Shown here: positions 8,385-18,043 of the stretch, in pieces
How positions within the stretch are numbered: the stretch's first letter is position 1
Layout of the letters: every line of letters begins with the position of its first letter
From: Azoarcus sp.
GTDB lineage: Bacteria; Pseudomonadota; Gammaproteobacteria; Burkholderiales; Rhodocyclaceae
Direction: 5' to 3'
Length of the DNA stretch: 38,454 bases
NCBI GenBank assembly: GCA_031265765.1
Contig: JAISCE010000070.1
Coordinates: 1 to 38,454 of the forward strand
The notes under the pieces: model-generated
What the model saw: only the letters and a program-made list of their open reading frames with translations
What the model was told of the DNA's origin: nothing
The model's database searches: none
Translations under genes and position numbers: made by a program

Positions 8385-10496
8385 ATGACTGCCAACGCCG
8401 GCATCAATCCCCTGCTCGATTTTTCCGGGCTGCCCCGCTTTTCCGATATCCGCCCCGAACACGTCGCGCCCGCGATCCGTTCGCTGCTCGCCGAATACAA
8501 CGGCCTGATCGAACGCCTGACCGCCGATCCCGCCCCGCCGACCTGGAACGGATTCATCGAACCGATGACCGCAATCGGCGAACGTTTCAGCCGTGCCTGG
8601 GGAATCGTCGGCCACTTGCATGCCGTCCTGGATATCCCTCCCTGGCGCGAGGCGTACAACACCATGCTGCCGGAAGTTTCGAGCTTCTACGCCGGACTGG
8701 GACAAAACCTCGCGCTTTTCCGCAAGTACAAGGCATTTGCCGCCAGTCCCGAATACGCGGCATCTAGCCCGGTGCGCCGCCGCATCGTCGACCACGAAAT
8801 CCGGGATTTCCGCCTTTCGGGGGCTGAATTGTCGGAAACGCTCAAGCCGCGCTTCAAGGCCATCCAGGAAGAACTCTCGCAACTGGCGGCGAAGTTTTCC
8901 GAAAATTTGCTCGACGCGACCAACGCTCATGCCGAATGGATCGACAGCGAAGCGGGCCTGGCCGGTATCCCCGCCGACGCGCGGGCCGCCGCGCGCGCAG
9001 CGGCGGAAAAGGATGGCCGTCCAGGCTGGAAGTTCACCCTGCATGCCCCCTCCTGGCTGCCTGTGATGCAGTACGCCGACGACCGCGCCCTGCGCGCGCG
9101 TATGTACCGTGCCCATGCCACCCGTGCCTCGGAATTTTGCACCAACGACGAGGGGGCGGCGGCATGGGACAACGGCCCCCTGATCGGTCGCATCCTCGCC
9201 ATGCGCGCGGAGGAAGCGGCACTGCTCGGCTACCGCAACTACGCCGAAGTCTCGCTCGTGCCCAAGATGGCGGATTCGCCCGCACAAGCACTCGCTTTCC
9301 TGCGCGAACTGGCGGCGAAGGCCAAACCTTTCGCCGAGCGCGACCTGGCCGAACTGCGCGGCTTCGCCCGCGAGGAACTCGGACTGGAGTCACTGGAGCC
9401 GTGGGATGTCGCTTACGCTTCGGAGAAGCTGCGCGAGCGGCGCTACGCTTATTCCGACCAGGAAGTGAAACAATATTTTCCCGAGCCGCGCGTGCTCGAC
9501 GGTCTTTTCACAGTCATCCGCAAACTCTACGGCGTCGATATCGCCGCCGCCGAAGCGCCGCGGTGGGACGAAGACATACGTTTTTTCCGCATCGAGAAAA
9601 ACGGCGAATCGATCGGACAGTTCTATCTCGATCTGCACGCCCGCGACAGCAAACGCGGTGGAGCATGGATGGATTCGGCCCGCAGCCGCTGGCGCGACGC
9701 GAACGGAGCCGTCACGACGCCGGCGGCTTATCTCGTGTGCAACTTCCCTGCCCCCGTCGCCGGCAAGCCCGCCACGTTCACCCATGACGACGTGCTCACA
9801 CTCTTTCACGAAACCGGACATGGACTGCATCATCTGCTCACCCGAGTTGACGAGCTTGCCGTCTCCGGCATCAATGGCGTGGAATGGGACGCGGTCGAAC
9901 TGCCGAGCCAGTTCATGGAAAACTTTTGCTGGGAATGGGACGTGCTCGCGGCGATGACCGCCCACGTCGATACCGGCGAAGCCCTGCCGCGCGCGCTCTA
10001 CGACAAAATGATCGCGGCGCGCAATTTCCAGAGCGGCATGCAAATGGTGCGGCAAATCGAATTCTCGCTTTTCGACCTGCTTCTACACAATGGCGCAATA
10101 TCCGGCGAAATCGCCGGAAGCATCCCCATCGGCGATGTGCTGGCGCTTCTCGACGAAGTACGGCGCGAGGTCGCCGTGCTTTTCCCGCCGGACTGGCATC
10201 GTTTCCCGCACAGTTTCTCGCACATTTTCGCGGGCGGTTATGCCGCCGGCTACTACAGTTACAAATGGGCCGAAGTGCTTTCAGCCGATGCTTTCGCGGC
10301 ATTCGAGGAAGCAGTCGATGGACAGGCGGGCGAAAACCATGGCAGCCTGCTAGATCGCGTCACCGGCGAGCGTTTCTGGCGCGAAATCCTCGCAGTCGGC
10401 GGCAGCCGGCCCGCTCTGGAATCCTTTGTGGCTTTCCGGGGCCGCGAACCGTCGGTCGATGCGCTTCTACGTCACAACGGAATGGTGGGCACATGA
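8385..10496 (+). CDS. prlC: oligopeptidase A (M3-family zinc metallopeptidase)
   Basis: A 703-residue M3 peptidase. The zinc site HETGH spans residues 475-479 (His475, Glu476, His479), with the third ligand expected in the GVEWDAVELPSQFMENF stretch about 25 residues on. The family degrades short peptides in the cytosol, including cleaved signal peptides. The ATG at 8385 begins MTANAGINPLLDFSGLPRF, a typical N-terminus; the frame is open further upstream but that part overlaps purC in another frame. Its stop overlaps the next start (ATGA at 10493-10496), so the next gene is coupled. Length is normal. Confidence 0.93.
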   Translation: MTANAGINPLLDFSGLPRFSDIRPEHVAPAIRSLLAEYNGLIERLTADPAPPTWNGFIEPMTAIGERFSRAWGIVGHLHAVLDIPPWREAYNTMLPEVSSFYAGLGQNLALFRKYKAFAASPEYAASSPVRRRIVDHEIRDFRLSGAELSETLKPRFKAIQEELSQLAAKFSENLLDATNAHAEWIDSEAGLAGIPADARAAARAAAEKDGRPGWKFTLHAPSWLPVMQYADDRALRARMYRAHATRASEFCTNDEGAAAWDNGPLIGRILAMRAEEAALLGYRNYAEVSLVPKMADSPAQALAFLRELAAKAKPFAERDLAELRGFAREELGLESLEPWDVAYASEKLRERRYAYSDQEVKQYFPEPRVLDGLFTVIRKLYGVDIAAAEAPRWDEDIRFFRIEKNGESIGQFYLDLHARDSKRGGAWMDSARSRWRDANGAVTTPAAYLVCNFPAPVAGKPATFTHDDVLTLFHETGHGLHHLLTRVDELAVSGINGVEWDAVELPSQFMENFCWEWDVLAAMTAHVDTGEALPRALYDKMIAARNFQSGMQMVRQIEFSLFDLLLHNGAISGEIAGSIPIGDVLALLDEVRREVAVLFPPDWHRFPHSFSHIFAGGYAAGYYSYKWAEVLSADAFAAFEEAVDGQAGENHGSLLDRVTGERFWREILAVGGSRPALESFVAFRGREPSVDALLRHNGMVGT

Positions 10497-10969
10497 CGAA
10501 CATAACAATAAACTTCCTGGCCGCCGCGCTGATGATTGCCATTGCCCCGGCCAACGCCATGGCCGAACCTTCGGCCATCTATCGCTGGAAAGACCACAAG
10601 GGCCATCTCCACTACTCGGACAAGCCGCCGCCGGGCAACAGGGCCGAACCCATCGAATTCGCCAACCAGGCTCCCGCATCGACCCCATCCTACGCGGCCC
10701 GCAAGGCCGTCCAGGATTTTCCGGTCACGCTTTTCACCTCCGCCAATTGCAAACAATTGTGCGAGGACGCGCGCGATCTTCTGGAAAAGCGCGAAGTGCC
10801 TTTCGTCGAGCACCGGATTGGCACGGAAGCCGACTTGACCGCTTTTTACAAGCGTTTCGGCGACGCGGCTGAAATCCCCATCCTGACGGTGGGTACGATG
10901 CCGCTCACGGGGTTCGAGCCAGTCGGCTGGAACCGCCTGCTCGATCTTGCCGGGTATCCCAAAAGATAA
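10493..10969 (+). CDS. exported DUF4124-glutaredoxin-like protein
   Basis: A 158-residue protein with a signal peptide (hydrophobic residues about 8-23, probable cleavage after ANAMA), a DUF4124 segment (YRWKDHKGHLHYSDKPPP, about 30-47) and a glutaredoxin/thioredoxin-like domain (about 76-158) beginning VTLFTSANCKQLC. The two cysteines (86 and 90) are spaced CxxxC, not the usual CxxC, and an EIPI stretch near 128 supplies the expected cis-proline. A periplasmic thiol-redox role is inference. It overlaps the prlC stop by 4 bases and is followed by a large hairpin. The DUF4124-glutaredoxin combination is common in betaproteobacteria, but its substrate is not known to me. Confidence 0.8.
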   Translation: MTNITINFLAAALMIAIAPANAMAEPSAIYRWKDHKGHLHYSDKPPPGNRAEPIEFANQAPASTPSYAARKAVQDFPVTLFTSANCKQLCEDARDLLEKREVPFVEHRIGTEADLTAFYKRFGDAAEIPILTVGTMPLTGFEPVGWNRLLDLAGYPKR

Positions 10970-10989
10970 GGCATCCGCCACGCTGAAAC

Positions 10990-11044
10990 GCGCTGCCGCG
11001 CAAAAGGCCGTCACACAGGGGCTTTTCGTTTCGCGCGGCAGCGC
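10990..11044. terminator. large hairpin between convergent genes
   Basis: GCGCTGCCGCGC (10990-11001) and GCGCGGCAGCGC (11033-11044) pair perfectly over 12 bp. Inside, AAAAGGCC and GGGCTTTT can extend the structure with one mismatch. It lies exactly between the convergent DUF4124-glutaredoxin and ydgA-like genes and is a likely bidirectional terminator, although there is no long U-tract. Confidence 0.6.
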
Positions 11045-11068
11045 ACGAGCAAACGGATGCGCGGTCAG

Positions 11069-12475
11069 TCAGAACGGCGACAGACTCAACAGGGATTCAA
11101 GCGGCGCGGCCTTACCGTTGAGAGTCAATTCTCCCTTCCGGAAAACCGCATCCAGACTCAGCATGCCGTTCTTTTCGACAAGAACGCCACTGCCGATCAT
11201 ACCGGCGATGTGCCGGTCGATCTGCTCCTGCGTCGGCTTCCGGACAGGCTCGCCCTCGCCTTCGCTTTCGCCGTCGTCGAAGGCATTGGCCTCGATTTCA
11301 TCTTCGTACATCTGCTCGCCAACAAGGCGGTTGGCCAGCGTGCGCGGCAGGCTCAGTTGCCAGTCGGCGGTAATGTCGGCAAGATCGGTATCGGCCAGGA
11401 CGAACTGGCTGATATTTCCCGTACCGACATAGCCGATGCGGAAGCTCAGCGCCACATCGCCTTCCGGCCAGTGGGCGCTGGCGTCCTTGATGGACAAGGC
11501 CGGCTGGCGCTGCAACAGCTTCACTGACTGCTCCTGCGCCGTCATGAGCGCCGTCTGTTCGTCGTCGGCTTGCAGGATGGTGTTGAAGATAGCGCCAAGC
11601 ACCCCGATGTCGATGTTTTCAAACACGAGGGTCATCTTGCTGTTGTCTATCGTCGCCTTGGCTTCTTCTTCCCTGACGATCCCGGCTGCGGCGAGCTTCA
11701 CGGTCATGCCGAGCGCCCCGTCGCTCACGTTGGCCTGACTGTCCAACGTAAGCTTGTCGATCGTCTTGTCGACATCGCCTTCCGTAGCGACCTTGTTCGC
11801 GGCGAATTTCGTGCTGATGTCCAGTTTTTCGCCATCCATCCGGATTTCGGCATCGAACGTGGCCTGCTCGATCCGGGTTTTGTCGTTAACGTTCCTGATG
11901 AAAGAAAGGCTGCCGATGCCGACCTTCGCCCTCAGGCGCTTCTGGCCGGAATATATGCTGATTTCACTATCGATGCCTTCCCAGGCGACGCGGACGCTGC
12001 TTTCCCTGTCGCCATTGAAAGTCGCTTCAAACTTCTTGGGCAGAATGATGCGGTGACTGTGCCCGCCGCCCCAATTGAAAGTGGAATCTATCGCCAGGGC
12101 TTCGCTCACGCGCGGATCGCCGCCGAGGATTTCGCTGAGTTGTTCGACGGAATCTTCGGGAAGAACCGGTTCGGAATGGATGTGCGCAGCAGCGGCAAAT
12201 GCCGGAACGGGGCCATGCTGGATGCTGTGATTGAAAAGCATCGTCACCGGATCTTCCCCGCTCGAAGACGGAAAAACCACTTCGGTACGCGCCGCCGCGC
12301 CAAACACGCCGCGCTGATAATCGATCACGGTCACCTTGAAACCGTAACGGGCCGCTTCCGCCGCATTGTCCCGGAACACCTGCTCGACCCAACCGCCGAC
12401 CCAGAAGCTGCCGGCGCTGAGCGCCACTGTCGCCACGACCACCGTACCGACGACTTTTGTTGCCGCACTACCCAT
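11069..12475 (-). CDS. YdgA-family (DUF945) protein
   Basis: A 468-residue protein with one N-terminal membrane segment (about residues 8-26, KVVGTVVVATVALSAGSFWVGG) and a large periplasmic part, the layout of YdgA/DUF945 proteins. The IDYQRGVFGAAARTEV stretch near residue 52 and the later DLADITADWQLSLP are typical. GGGAAGGGAG lies just upstream of the ATG. Family members are envelope proteins of uncertain function with beta-rich repeats related to AsmA-like lipid-transfer folds. It follows rlmD on the same strand with a gap of about 176 bp. Confidence 0.8.
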   Translation of the reverse strand: MGSAATKVVGTVVVATVALSAGSFWVGGWVEQVFRDNAAEAARYGFKVTVIDYQRGVFGAAARTEVVFPSSSGEDPVTMLFNHSIQHGPVPAFAAAAHIHSEPVLPEDSVEQLSEILGGDPRVSEALAIDSTFNWGGGHSHRIILPKKFEATFNGDRESSVRVAWEGIDSEISIYSGQKRLRAKVGIGSLSFIRNVNDKTRIEQATFDAEIRMDGEKLDISTKFAANKVATEGDVDKTIDKLTLDSQANVSDGALGMTVKLAAAGIVREEEAKATIDNSKMTLVFENIDIGVLGAIFNTILQADDEQTALMTAQEQSVKLLQRQPALSIKDASAHWPEGDVALSFRIGYVGTGNISQFVLADTDLADITADWQLSLPRTLANRLVGEQMYEDEIEANAFDDGESEGEGEPVRKPTQEQIDRHIAGMIGSGVLVEKNGMLSLDAVFRKGELTLNGKAAPLESLLSLSPF

Positions 12476-12651
12476 GGACGCTCCCTTCCCTTAATAAACT
12501 GCCCGAAAGGATCACATTCTGACACAGGGACCGGACAGGCGCTTTATTCCTTCATTTTTTCCTTTTTTCGCACAATCTCTGTGTATTCCGCGCGACAAGG
12601 TATCTCCCCCCTCCCCTCGCGCTTTTTCCGCACGGCGTGCGGCGGAACATT

Positions 12652-13980
12652 TCAGAAACGCTCGAAAAGCGCGACCGTCTCGACGTGCGAAGTGTGCGGA
12701 AACATATTGACGATACCCGCGCCGCGCAGCGCGTAGCCTTTTTCCCGTACCAGCACGGCGGCGTCGCGCGCAAGCGTCGCGGGATTGCACGACACGTAGA
12801 CGAGACGCCACGGCGATCGCGCGCGGGCAATTGCCTTGACCACGGCAATTGCCCCCTCGCGCGGCGGATCGAGCAGCATTTTGTCGAAAGAACCCAATGC
12901 GGCAAGGCTGTCTTCGGTCGTCTCGAAAAGATTGGCGGCGTAAACGCCGGCGCGCGCGGCCAGGCCGTTTGCACGGACATTGGCCATGGCGCGCGCGGCC
13001 AGCGCATTGCTGCCTTCCACGCCGGTCACGGTCGCACCGCGGCGCGCGATGGGCAAAGTAAAGTTGCCCAGGCCGCAGAAAAGATCGGCGATGCGCTCGC
13101 CGGGCCGGGGATCGAGCAATTGCATGGCGCGCCGGATCAGCAAACGATTGGTATGGACATTGACCTGGGTAAAATCGGTCGGACGAAACGCGAGCCGCAA
13201 ATCGTATTCCGGCAAAAAATAAGCGAGTTCCGCCCCATCCGCGCCGCCCTGCCCGTCCGATAAAGGCTGCGCGCTTTCCGGCCCGTCCGGCTGCCGCCAG
13301 ATTTCCACTTCCCTGGCCGCGCCGAAAGCCGCGAGGCGCGCGGCATCGGCATCGGAGAACGGCAGCAGATGACGAAACACCAGCACGGTAACGGGCTTGC
13401 CGCTCGCGGATTCGCCCATCGCCACCTCGATCTGCGGTATGCGGTCCCGGATCGACAAGGAATCCGCCAGTTCGTGCAGCGCGGGCAACATCGCCGACAA
13501 ATGCGGCGGCAGTACCGGGCAAATACCGAGATCGGCAATATAGCTCGAACGTTTCTCGTGAAAACCGATCAGCATTCCGCCCCGCTCCGGTACCCGCCGC
13601 ACGCCAAGCCGGGCGCGATGGCGATATCCCCAGGCCGGGCCGGAAATCGCCGGAAGGACGACTTCCGGCCCGATCCTGGCGATATGTCCGAAAGCATCCT
13701 CCATCGCCCGCTGCTTGACGGCGGCCTGCGCCAGCGGATCGAGGTGCTGGAGCGTACAGCCGCCGCACACGCCGAAATGTGGACAAGACGGCGCGACCCG
13801 CTGCGCGCTGGCGCGGATGATCCGCGTCACGCGCGCCTGGTCGTAATTGGGTTTGCTGCGCCGGATTTCGTACTCGACCGTCTCGCCCGGCAAAGCGCCT
13901 TCGACGAATACGGTCTTGCCTTCGGCGCGAGCAATGCCGCGGCTCTCGCGGTCAAGGAATTCGATGGCGGCAATGGGCAT
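12652..13980 (-). CDS. rlmD: 23S rRNA (uracil-1939-C5)-methyltransferase
   Basis: A 442-residue RumA/RlmD-type enzyme. The [4Fe-4S] ligands are Cys66, Cys72 and Cys75 in CPHFGVCGGC plus Cys154 in GICPV. The C-terminal Rossmann domain has the SAM-binding DLFCGLGNFTLPIA (about residue 305), the DPPREG motif and the catalytic cysteine in YVSCNPATLARD, with the base Glu in HVETVALF near the C-terminus. The N-terminal TRAM-like domain is short. The family methylates U1939 of 23S rRNA. It is divergent from roxA, another ribosome-modification gene, which may share the 148-bp promoter spacer. Confidence 0.93.
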   Translation of the reverse strand: MPIAAIEFLDRESRGIARAEGKTVFVEGALPGETVEYEIRRSKPNYDQARVTRIIRASAQRVAPSCPHFGVCGGCTLQHLDPLAQAAVKQRAMEDAFGHIARIGPEVVLPAISGPAWGYRHRARLGVRRVPERGGMLIGFHEKRSSYIADLGICPVLPPHLSAMLPALHELADSLSIRDRIPQIEVAMGESASGKPVTVLVFRHLLPFSDADAARLAAFGAAREVEIWRQPDGPESAQPLSDGQGGADGAELAYFLPEYDLRLAFRPTDFTQVNVHTNRLLIRRAMQLLDPRPGERIADLFCGLGNFTLPIARRGATVTGVEGSNALAARAMANVRANGLAARAGVYAANLFETTEDSLAALGSFDKMLLDPPREGAIAVVKAIARARSPWRLVYVSCNPATLARDAAVLVREKGYALRGAGIVNMFPHTSHVETVALFERF

Positions 13981-14128
13981 GGCGGCGGCATCTGGGCAGA
14001 AAAAGCGAAGCGGCGAATCTTACGGCATTTCCATGTTTTCCCATGAAGCGCCCGCTGCGGGTACGATAACGCGCCATCACGGATCTACACTGCTTCCCCG
14101 TTTTCCATCATCCATTTTCGCCCGCGAC

Positions 14129-15283
14129 ATGACGACCGACACGATCACCCGCCTCCTGGGAGGGATCACGCCCGCCCGCTTCCTTGCCGAATACTGGCAG
14201 AAAAAGCCGCTGCTGGTCCGCCAAGCCCTGCCCGGCTTCACCGGCCTTGCCACGCGCGAGGAAATCTTCGAGCTTGCCTGCGATCCGGACGTGGAATCCC
14301 GCCGCGTCCGCTACCGGCCCGAAGCGCCGGGCGAAAGCAGCGTCGAGCATGGGCCGCAGAAGCGCAGCCGCCTGCGCGGCAAGCGCGAACCCTGGACAGT
14401 GCTGGTGCAAGGAATCAACCTCTGGATACCGGCTGCCGATGCGCTCCTGCGCTGGTTCGACTTCATCCCGCAAGCCCGGCTCGACGATCTGATGGTGAGC
14501 TACGCTGTCGATGGCGGCGGCGTCGGGCCGCATTTCGACAACTACGATGTATTCCTGCTCCAGGGCATCGGCAAGCGGCGCTGGCAGATCGCCGACCAGG
14601 AAGACCATACACTCGTCGAAGGCGCGCCGTTGCGGCTGTTGCGCGACTTCCGGCCTGTGCATGACTGGGTGCTGGAATCGGGCGACCTGCTCTACCTGCC
14701 GCCGCACTGGGCGCACAACGGCATCGCCGCCGGTGAATGCACGACCTACTCGGTAGGCTTCAAATCGCCGACGGCGCAAGAACTCGCCCACGGCTTTCTC
14801 GACTGGCTCGGCGAACATCTCCGCCTGCAAGGCATGTACGCCGATCCCGGCCTGGCCTTGCAGGACAACTCCGCCGAAATCCCGGCGGCGATGATCGACC
14901 GGGCCGCGCACATGCTGGAGGGCATCCGCTGGTCGCGCGCCGATGTCGCCGCATTTCTCGGCAGCTATCTCACCGAACCGAAACCCCGCATCTTCTTCGA
15001 GCCGCCCGACGAGCCGCTCGATTGCGCCGCCTTCACCCGGACGATCGAAACCCGGGGCTGCGCGCTCGATGCGCGTACCTTGCTGCTCTGGTCGCCCGAA
15101 GCCGGTTTCCACATCAACGGCGAGCCTTTCGCCTGCGGCCCCGCCGACCGCGACACGCTCGCCGCCCTCGCCCACCGCCGTAGACTCGAAGGCGGACGAG
15201 CGTTCCCGGCCTCCCTCTCCGCCCTGCTCCATGGCTGGTACGAGGACGGCTTTCTTCACCCGATGGCGGAGCCAGCGCCATGA
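14129..15283 (+). CDS. roxA: ribosomal protein L16 arginine 3-hydroxylase (RoxA/YcfD family)
   Basis: A 384-residue JmjC/cupin 2-oxoglutarate oxygenase. The Fe(II) ligands are visible as HFD (His135, Asp137) in GPHFDNYDVF and a downstream His in LPPHWAHNG (193 or 196; 196 fits the usual spacing). LAEYWQKKPLLVRQA near the N-terminus is typical of YcfD proteins, which hydroxylate an arginine of L16 in E. coli. The C-terminal winged-helix part (about 280-384) is present. The ATG at 14129 lacks a strong ribosome site, but upstream in-frame starts would run into the rlmD promoter spacer. Confidence 0.88.
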   Translation: MTTDTITRLLGGITPARFLAEYWQKKPLLVRQALPGFTGLATREEIFELACDPDVESRRVRYRPEAPGESSVEHGPQKRSRLRGKREPWTVLVQGINLWIPAADALLRWFDFIPQARLDDLMVSYAVDGGGVGPHFDNYDVFLLQGIGKRRWQIADQEDHTLVEGAPLRLLRDFRPVHDWVLESGDLLYLPPHWAHNGIAAGECTTYSVGFKSPTAQELAHGFLDWLGEHLRLQGMYADPGLALQDNSAEIPAAMIDRAAHMLEGIRWSRADVAAFLGSYLTEPKPRIFFEPPDEPLDCAAFTRTIETRGCALDARTLLLWSPEAGFHINGEPFACGPADRDTLAALAHRRRLEGGRAFPASLSALLHGWYEDGFLHPMAEPAP

Positions 15284-15523
15284 ACGCGGCTTCGCCTCGT
15301 CGGGACGGCATCCGCCCGCAGGTCGTTACTCCGCGTTGCGCTTTTGCCACGCTTCGCTGCACAAGCGTTTGAACCGTGGAGCCTGCTCGCTTACCGGTGT
15401 AGGATGCGTATCTGTAATATGCGTGTTACGATTAGCGCGCCCGGCATTCGGAGCGACATCGTTTTGTCGGGGCGGGCGATTTGTCGTCACATGTTTTTCA
15501 CCAGCCTACAAGGAAAACACAAC

Positions 15524-15781
15524 ATGAAGTATTCCCTCCTTAGTGCAGCTCTCCTGGCTCTCGCCGTTTCCGCTTGCGGTCAGAAAGAAGAAGCGCCCGC
15601 GCCTACATCCGAGCCTGCCGCCGAACAATCCGCCGCACCCGTGAGCGAAACGCCGATCGGCGATACCATCGAGCCTGTCGAAGCGGCGCCGGAAGAAGTC
15701 GCGCCTGTCGCGCCGGAAGGCGAAGCCGCTGCGCCTGCGGAAGCCGCGCCGGAAGAAGCCGCCGCGCCTGTCACACAATAA
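15524..15781 (+). CDS. small Ala/Glu/Pro-rich lipoprotein
   Basis: An 85-residue protein with a clear lipoprotein signal (MKYSLLSAALLALAVSACGQ; lipobox AVSAC, lipidated Cys18), then an acidic low-complexity tail made of Ala, Pro and Glu with repeats of EAAPEE. AAGGAAA lies before the ATG. The residue after Cys is Gly, not Asp, so export to the outer membrane is expected. No domain is recognisable; it could be a spacer-like envelope lipoprotein. An excellent terminator closes the gene, so it is a single-gene unit, and the 240 bp upstream should hold its promoter. Confidence 0.8.
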   Translation: MKYSLLSAALLALAVSACGQKEEAPAPTSEPAAEQSAAPVSETPIGDTIEPVEAAPEEVAPVAPEGEAAAPAEAAPEEAAAPVTQ

Positions 15782-15834
15782 AGCGGCCTCGCCCTGCGGT
15801 GGAGCGACCTAAACCGCCCGCCGTCAAGAAACAG

Positions 15835-15877
15835 CGGCAACTGTCCCGGTCTTTAAATCGGGACAGTTGCCGTTTTT
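15835..15877 (+). terminator. intrinsic terminator of the small lipoprotein gene
   Basis: CGGCAACTGTCCCG (15835-15848) and CGGGACAGTTGCCG (15859-15872) form a perfect 14-bp stem with a 10-base loop, followed by TTTTT. It sits between the lipoprotein gene and the convergent bamC. Confidence 0.95.
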
Positions 15878-15929
15878 CTTTGGCTGTTTCTTTTTGCCGG
15901 CCCTGGTCGTCCGTTCCCAGCCCCCGCGT

Positions 15930-17099
15930 TCAGCGCAACTCTTTCTGTAAAAGATCGAGTATCCGTTGCGCCGTCGGCGATCGATCCATGCCTTCCTCGC
16001 CGTCCAGAACCACTATCGACGACCAGTCGCCGCGATCCTCGATCCGCAGGCGGTGTTCACTGCCCTTTGCTTTTTCGTCATCGCCACTGCGCCAGAAAGC
16101 CAGTTTGGAAAAAAAGCCGCCTTTCGAGGACGAGTTATTGTCAACATCCGGGTCGATGTAGCGCACGTAATAAAGCCCCTTGGAGCGGTCGCTGTCTTCC
16201 ACGGTGAAGTTGACGCGATCGAGCGCCAGACCGACCCGCCGCCAGGCGCGGTCGAACGGCTCATCCAGCCGCAGGCGGTTTTCTCCGTCGACGGCCCGAA
16301 CCTGGGCGCGTGCGGCCTGTGCCGAGGCAGCCGCAGCAGCGGCATTGGCGGCCACGGTCTGGGCGTGCGCCTCGTCCGCGCCGAGGCGAACCATCAGGCG
16401 GCGCAGGATTTCGACTTCCAGTTCGGGATCGGCCGGGCGCGGCTGCCAGACCGTGGCGTCCTTGGCCTCGTTGGGGTAAATCTCCATCATGCCGCGATGG
16501 CTGATGTAGATTTCGACCGTGCCGCTCTCCGCGCCCTGTTCGATACGGGTACGGAATTTGTCGCGCTCGGGCGTGGAATAAAGCCCGTCGATGACCTTGC
16601 CAAGCAGCTTGCGCAAGCCGCCTTCCTGGATATTCGCGCGGTTTTCGCGCCAGTCGGTTTCGAGCACGCCGATTTCCGCATTGTCGATGTTCAGCACGAA
16701 ACCGAGTTCGAGCCAGAAATCCCGCAACTGCGGCCACAGCGTTTCCGGCGTACCGCGAACGACCAGCCAACGCTGCGTCCCGGCGCGCTCGATGCGCATG
16801 GAGTCCGCCTTCGCCAGGACGCCGGGCGTGCCGTTCGCAGACTGCGCGGCGCGGTCCGCCGTATAGCCCGAATAAGTCGCCGTCGAGCGAGGGGAAACAT
16901 CCGGCACGGTATAACGGTCGTCGCCTCTGGGCGCGGTGAGGTCGGGGGGGATTTCCAGCGTCGACGAAGGTTTGGCGCGCTTGTAGTCGACGCGGCGGGG
17001 CTGGAGCATCCCGGAATCGGATGAGCAGGCCGCCAGTGCGAGCGCCGCCGCAAAGGTCGAAACGGAAATGCGAAAGGGAGGTGAAAAAGAACGGTTCAT
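15930..17099 (-). CDS. bamC: outer membrane protein assembly factor BamC
   Basis: A 389-residue lipoprotein (start at 17099; an in-frame start 20 codons further upstream would remove the N-terminal signal position). The signal ends in ALALAACSSDSG, giving a lipidated Cys. The unstructured N-terminal part carries YKRAKPSSTLEIPPDLT, the segment that in BamC binds BamD. Two helix-grip domains follow (about 110-240 and 290-389), joined by an Ala-rich helix (ANAAAAAASAQAARAQV). BamC is an accessory part of the BAM complex that folds beta-barrel proteins such as MshL-type secretins' outer-membrane neighbours. It lies 56 bp downstream of dapA, the same order as in E. coli. Confidence 0.9.
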   Translation of the reverse strand: MNRSFSPPFRISVSTFAAALALAACSSDSGMLQPRRVDYKRAKPSSTLEIPPDLTAPRGDDRYTVPDVSPRSTATYSGYTADRAAQSANGTPGVLAKADSMRIERAGTQRWLVVRGTPETLWPQLRDFWLELGFVLNIDNAEIGVLETDWRENRANIQEGGLRKLLGKVIDGLYSTPERDKFRTRIEQGAESGTVEIYISHRGMMEIYPNEAKDATVWQPRPADPELEVEILRRLMVRLGADEAHAQTVAANAAAAAASAQAARAQVRAVDGENRLRLDEPFDRAWRRVGLALDRVNFTVEDSDRSKGLYYVRYIDPDVDNNSSSKGGFFSKLAFWRSGDDEKAKGSEHRLRIEDRGDWSSIVVLDGEEGMDRSPTAQRILDLLQKELR

Positions 17100-17155
17100 G
17101 GGATTCCAGTTTATTGCAGGTCGGGCCGGATTTTCAGCCGGAAGATTGGATTCGG

Positions 17156-18043
17156 TCAATTGTCGAGGGCGATGCCCGCCCGTTGCATGGCAGCAAGCAC
17201 GCGCTCATGGCAGGACGCCGAAAGCGGCGTGAGCGGCAGGCGGATGCCTGCCTCGATCAACCCCAGGCGCGCGACCGCCCACTTGACCGGGATGGGGTTG
17301 GCCTCGCAGAACAAATGCCGGTGCAGTCCGAGTAGACGGGCATTGATTTCGCGCGCGCGGCGGGCGTCGCCGGCAATGGCCGCCGCGCACATCTCGTGCA
17401 TGGCGCGCGGCGCGACATTGGCCGTCACCGAAACAGTGCCGTGCCCGCCCAGCAATATGAATGCCGCCGCGGTCATGTCGTCGCCGCTATAGAGCGCGAA
17501 CCCTTGCGGCACACGCTCGATCAGGTCGCAGGCGCGGTCGATACTGCCGGTTGCATCCTTGATGCCGACGATGTTGGGCACTTCGGCCAGACGCAGGACG
17601 GTATCGTTGTCGAGATCGGCGACCGTGCGTCCAGGCACGTTGTACAGAATGAGCGGCAGTTCGACCGCCTCGGCGATAGTGCGGAAATGGCGGTAAAGCC
17701 CTTCCTGGGTCGGACGGTTGTAATAAGGCACCACCGACAGATGCGCGGCGGCCCCCGCCTCGCGCGCGTAGCGCGCAAGCTCCACGCCTTCCGCCGTGCT
17801 GTTGCAGCCGGAACCGGCGATCACGGGGATGCGCCCGGCGGCATGCTCGACCGCGCAGCGGATCAACTCGCGGTGTTCGTCGACATCGACCGTAGGCGAC
17901 TCGCCCGTGGTGCCGACCACGACGATGCCATCGGTGCCTTCGGCAACATGCCAATCGATCAGCGCGCGCAGGCGGGGAAAATCCAGGCTGCCGTCGCCGG
18001 CATTCATCGGCGTGACGAGGGCAACAATCGATCCGGTAATCAT
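17156..18043 (-). CDS. dapA: 4-hydroxy-tetrahydrodipicolinate synthase
   Basis: A 295-residue DapA, which condenses pyruvate with aspartate semialdehyde in lysine and diaminopimelate synthesis, in the cytosol. Visible marks are [10 protein letters not shown] at the N-terminus, [10 protein letters not shown], the catalytic tyrosine in [19 protein letters not shown], and the Schiff-base lysine in [10 protein letters not shown]. Length is normal. The upstream ribosome site is weak (AGGGTCC). Co-transcription with bamC is likely. Confidence 0.95.
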   Translation of the reverse strand: MITGSIVALVTPMNAGDGSLDFPRLRALIDWHVAEGTDGIVVVGTTGESPTVDVDEHRELIRCAVEHAAGRIPVIAGSGCNSTAEGVELARYAREAGAAAHLSVVPYYNRPTQEGLYRHFRTIAEAVELPLILYNVPGRTVADLDNDTVLRLAEVPNIVGIKDATGSIDRACDLIERVPQGFALYSGDDMTAAAFILLGGHGTVSVTANVAPRAMHEMCAAAIAGDARRAREINARLLGLHRHLFCEANPIPVKWAVARLGLIEAGIRLPLTPLSASCHERVLAAMQRAGIALDN

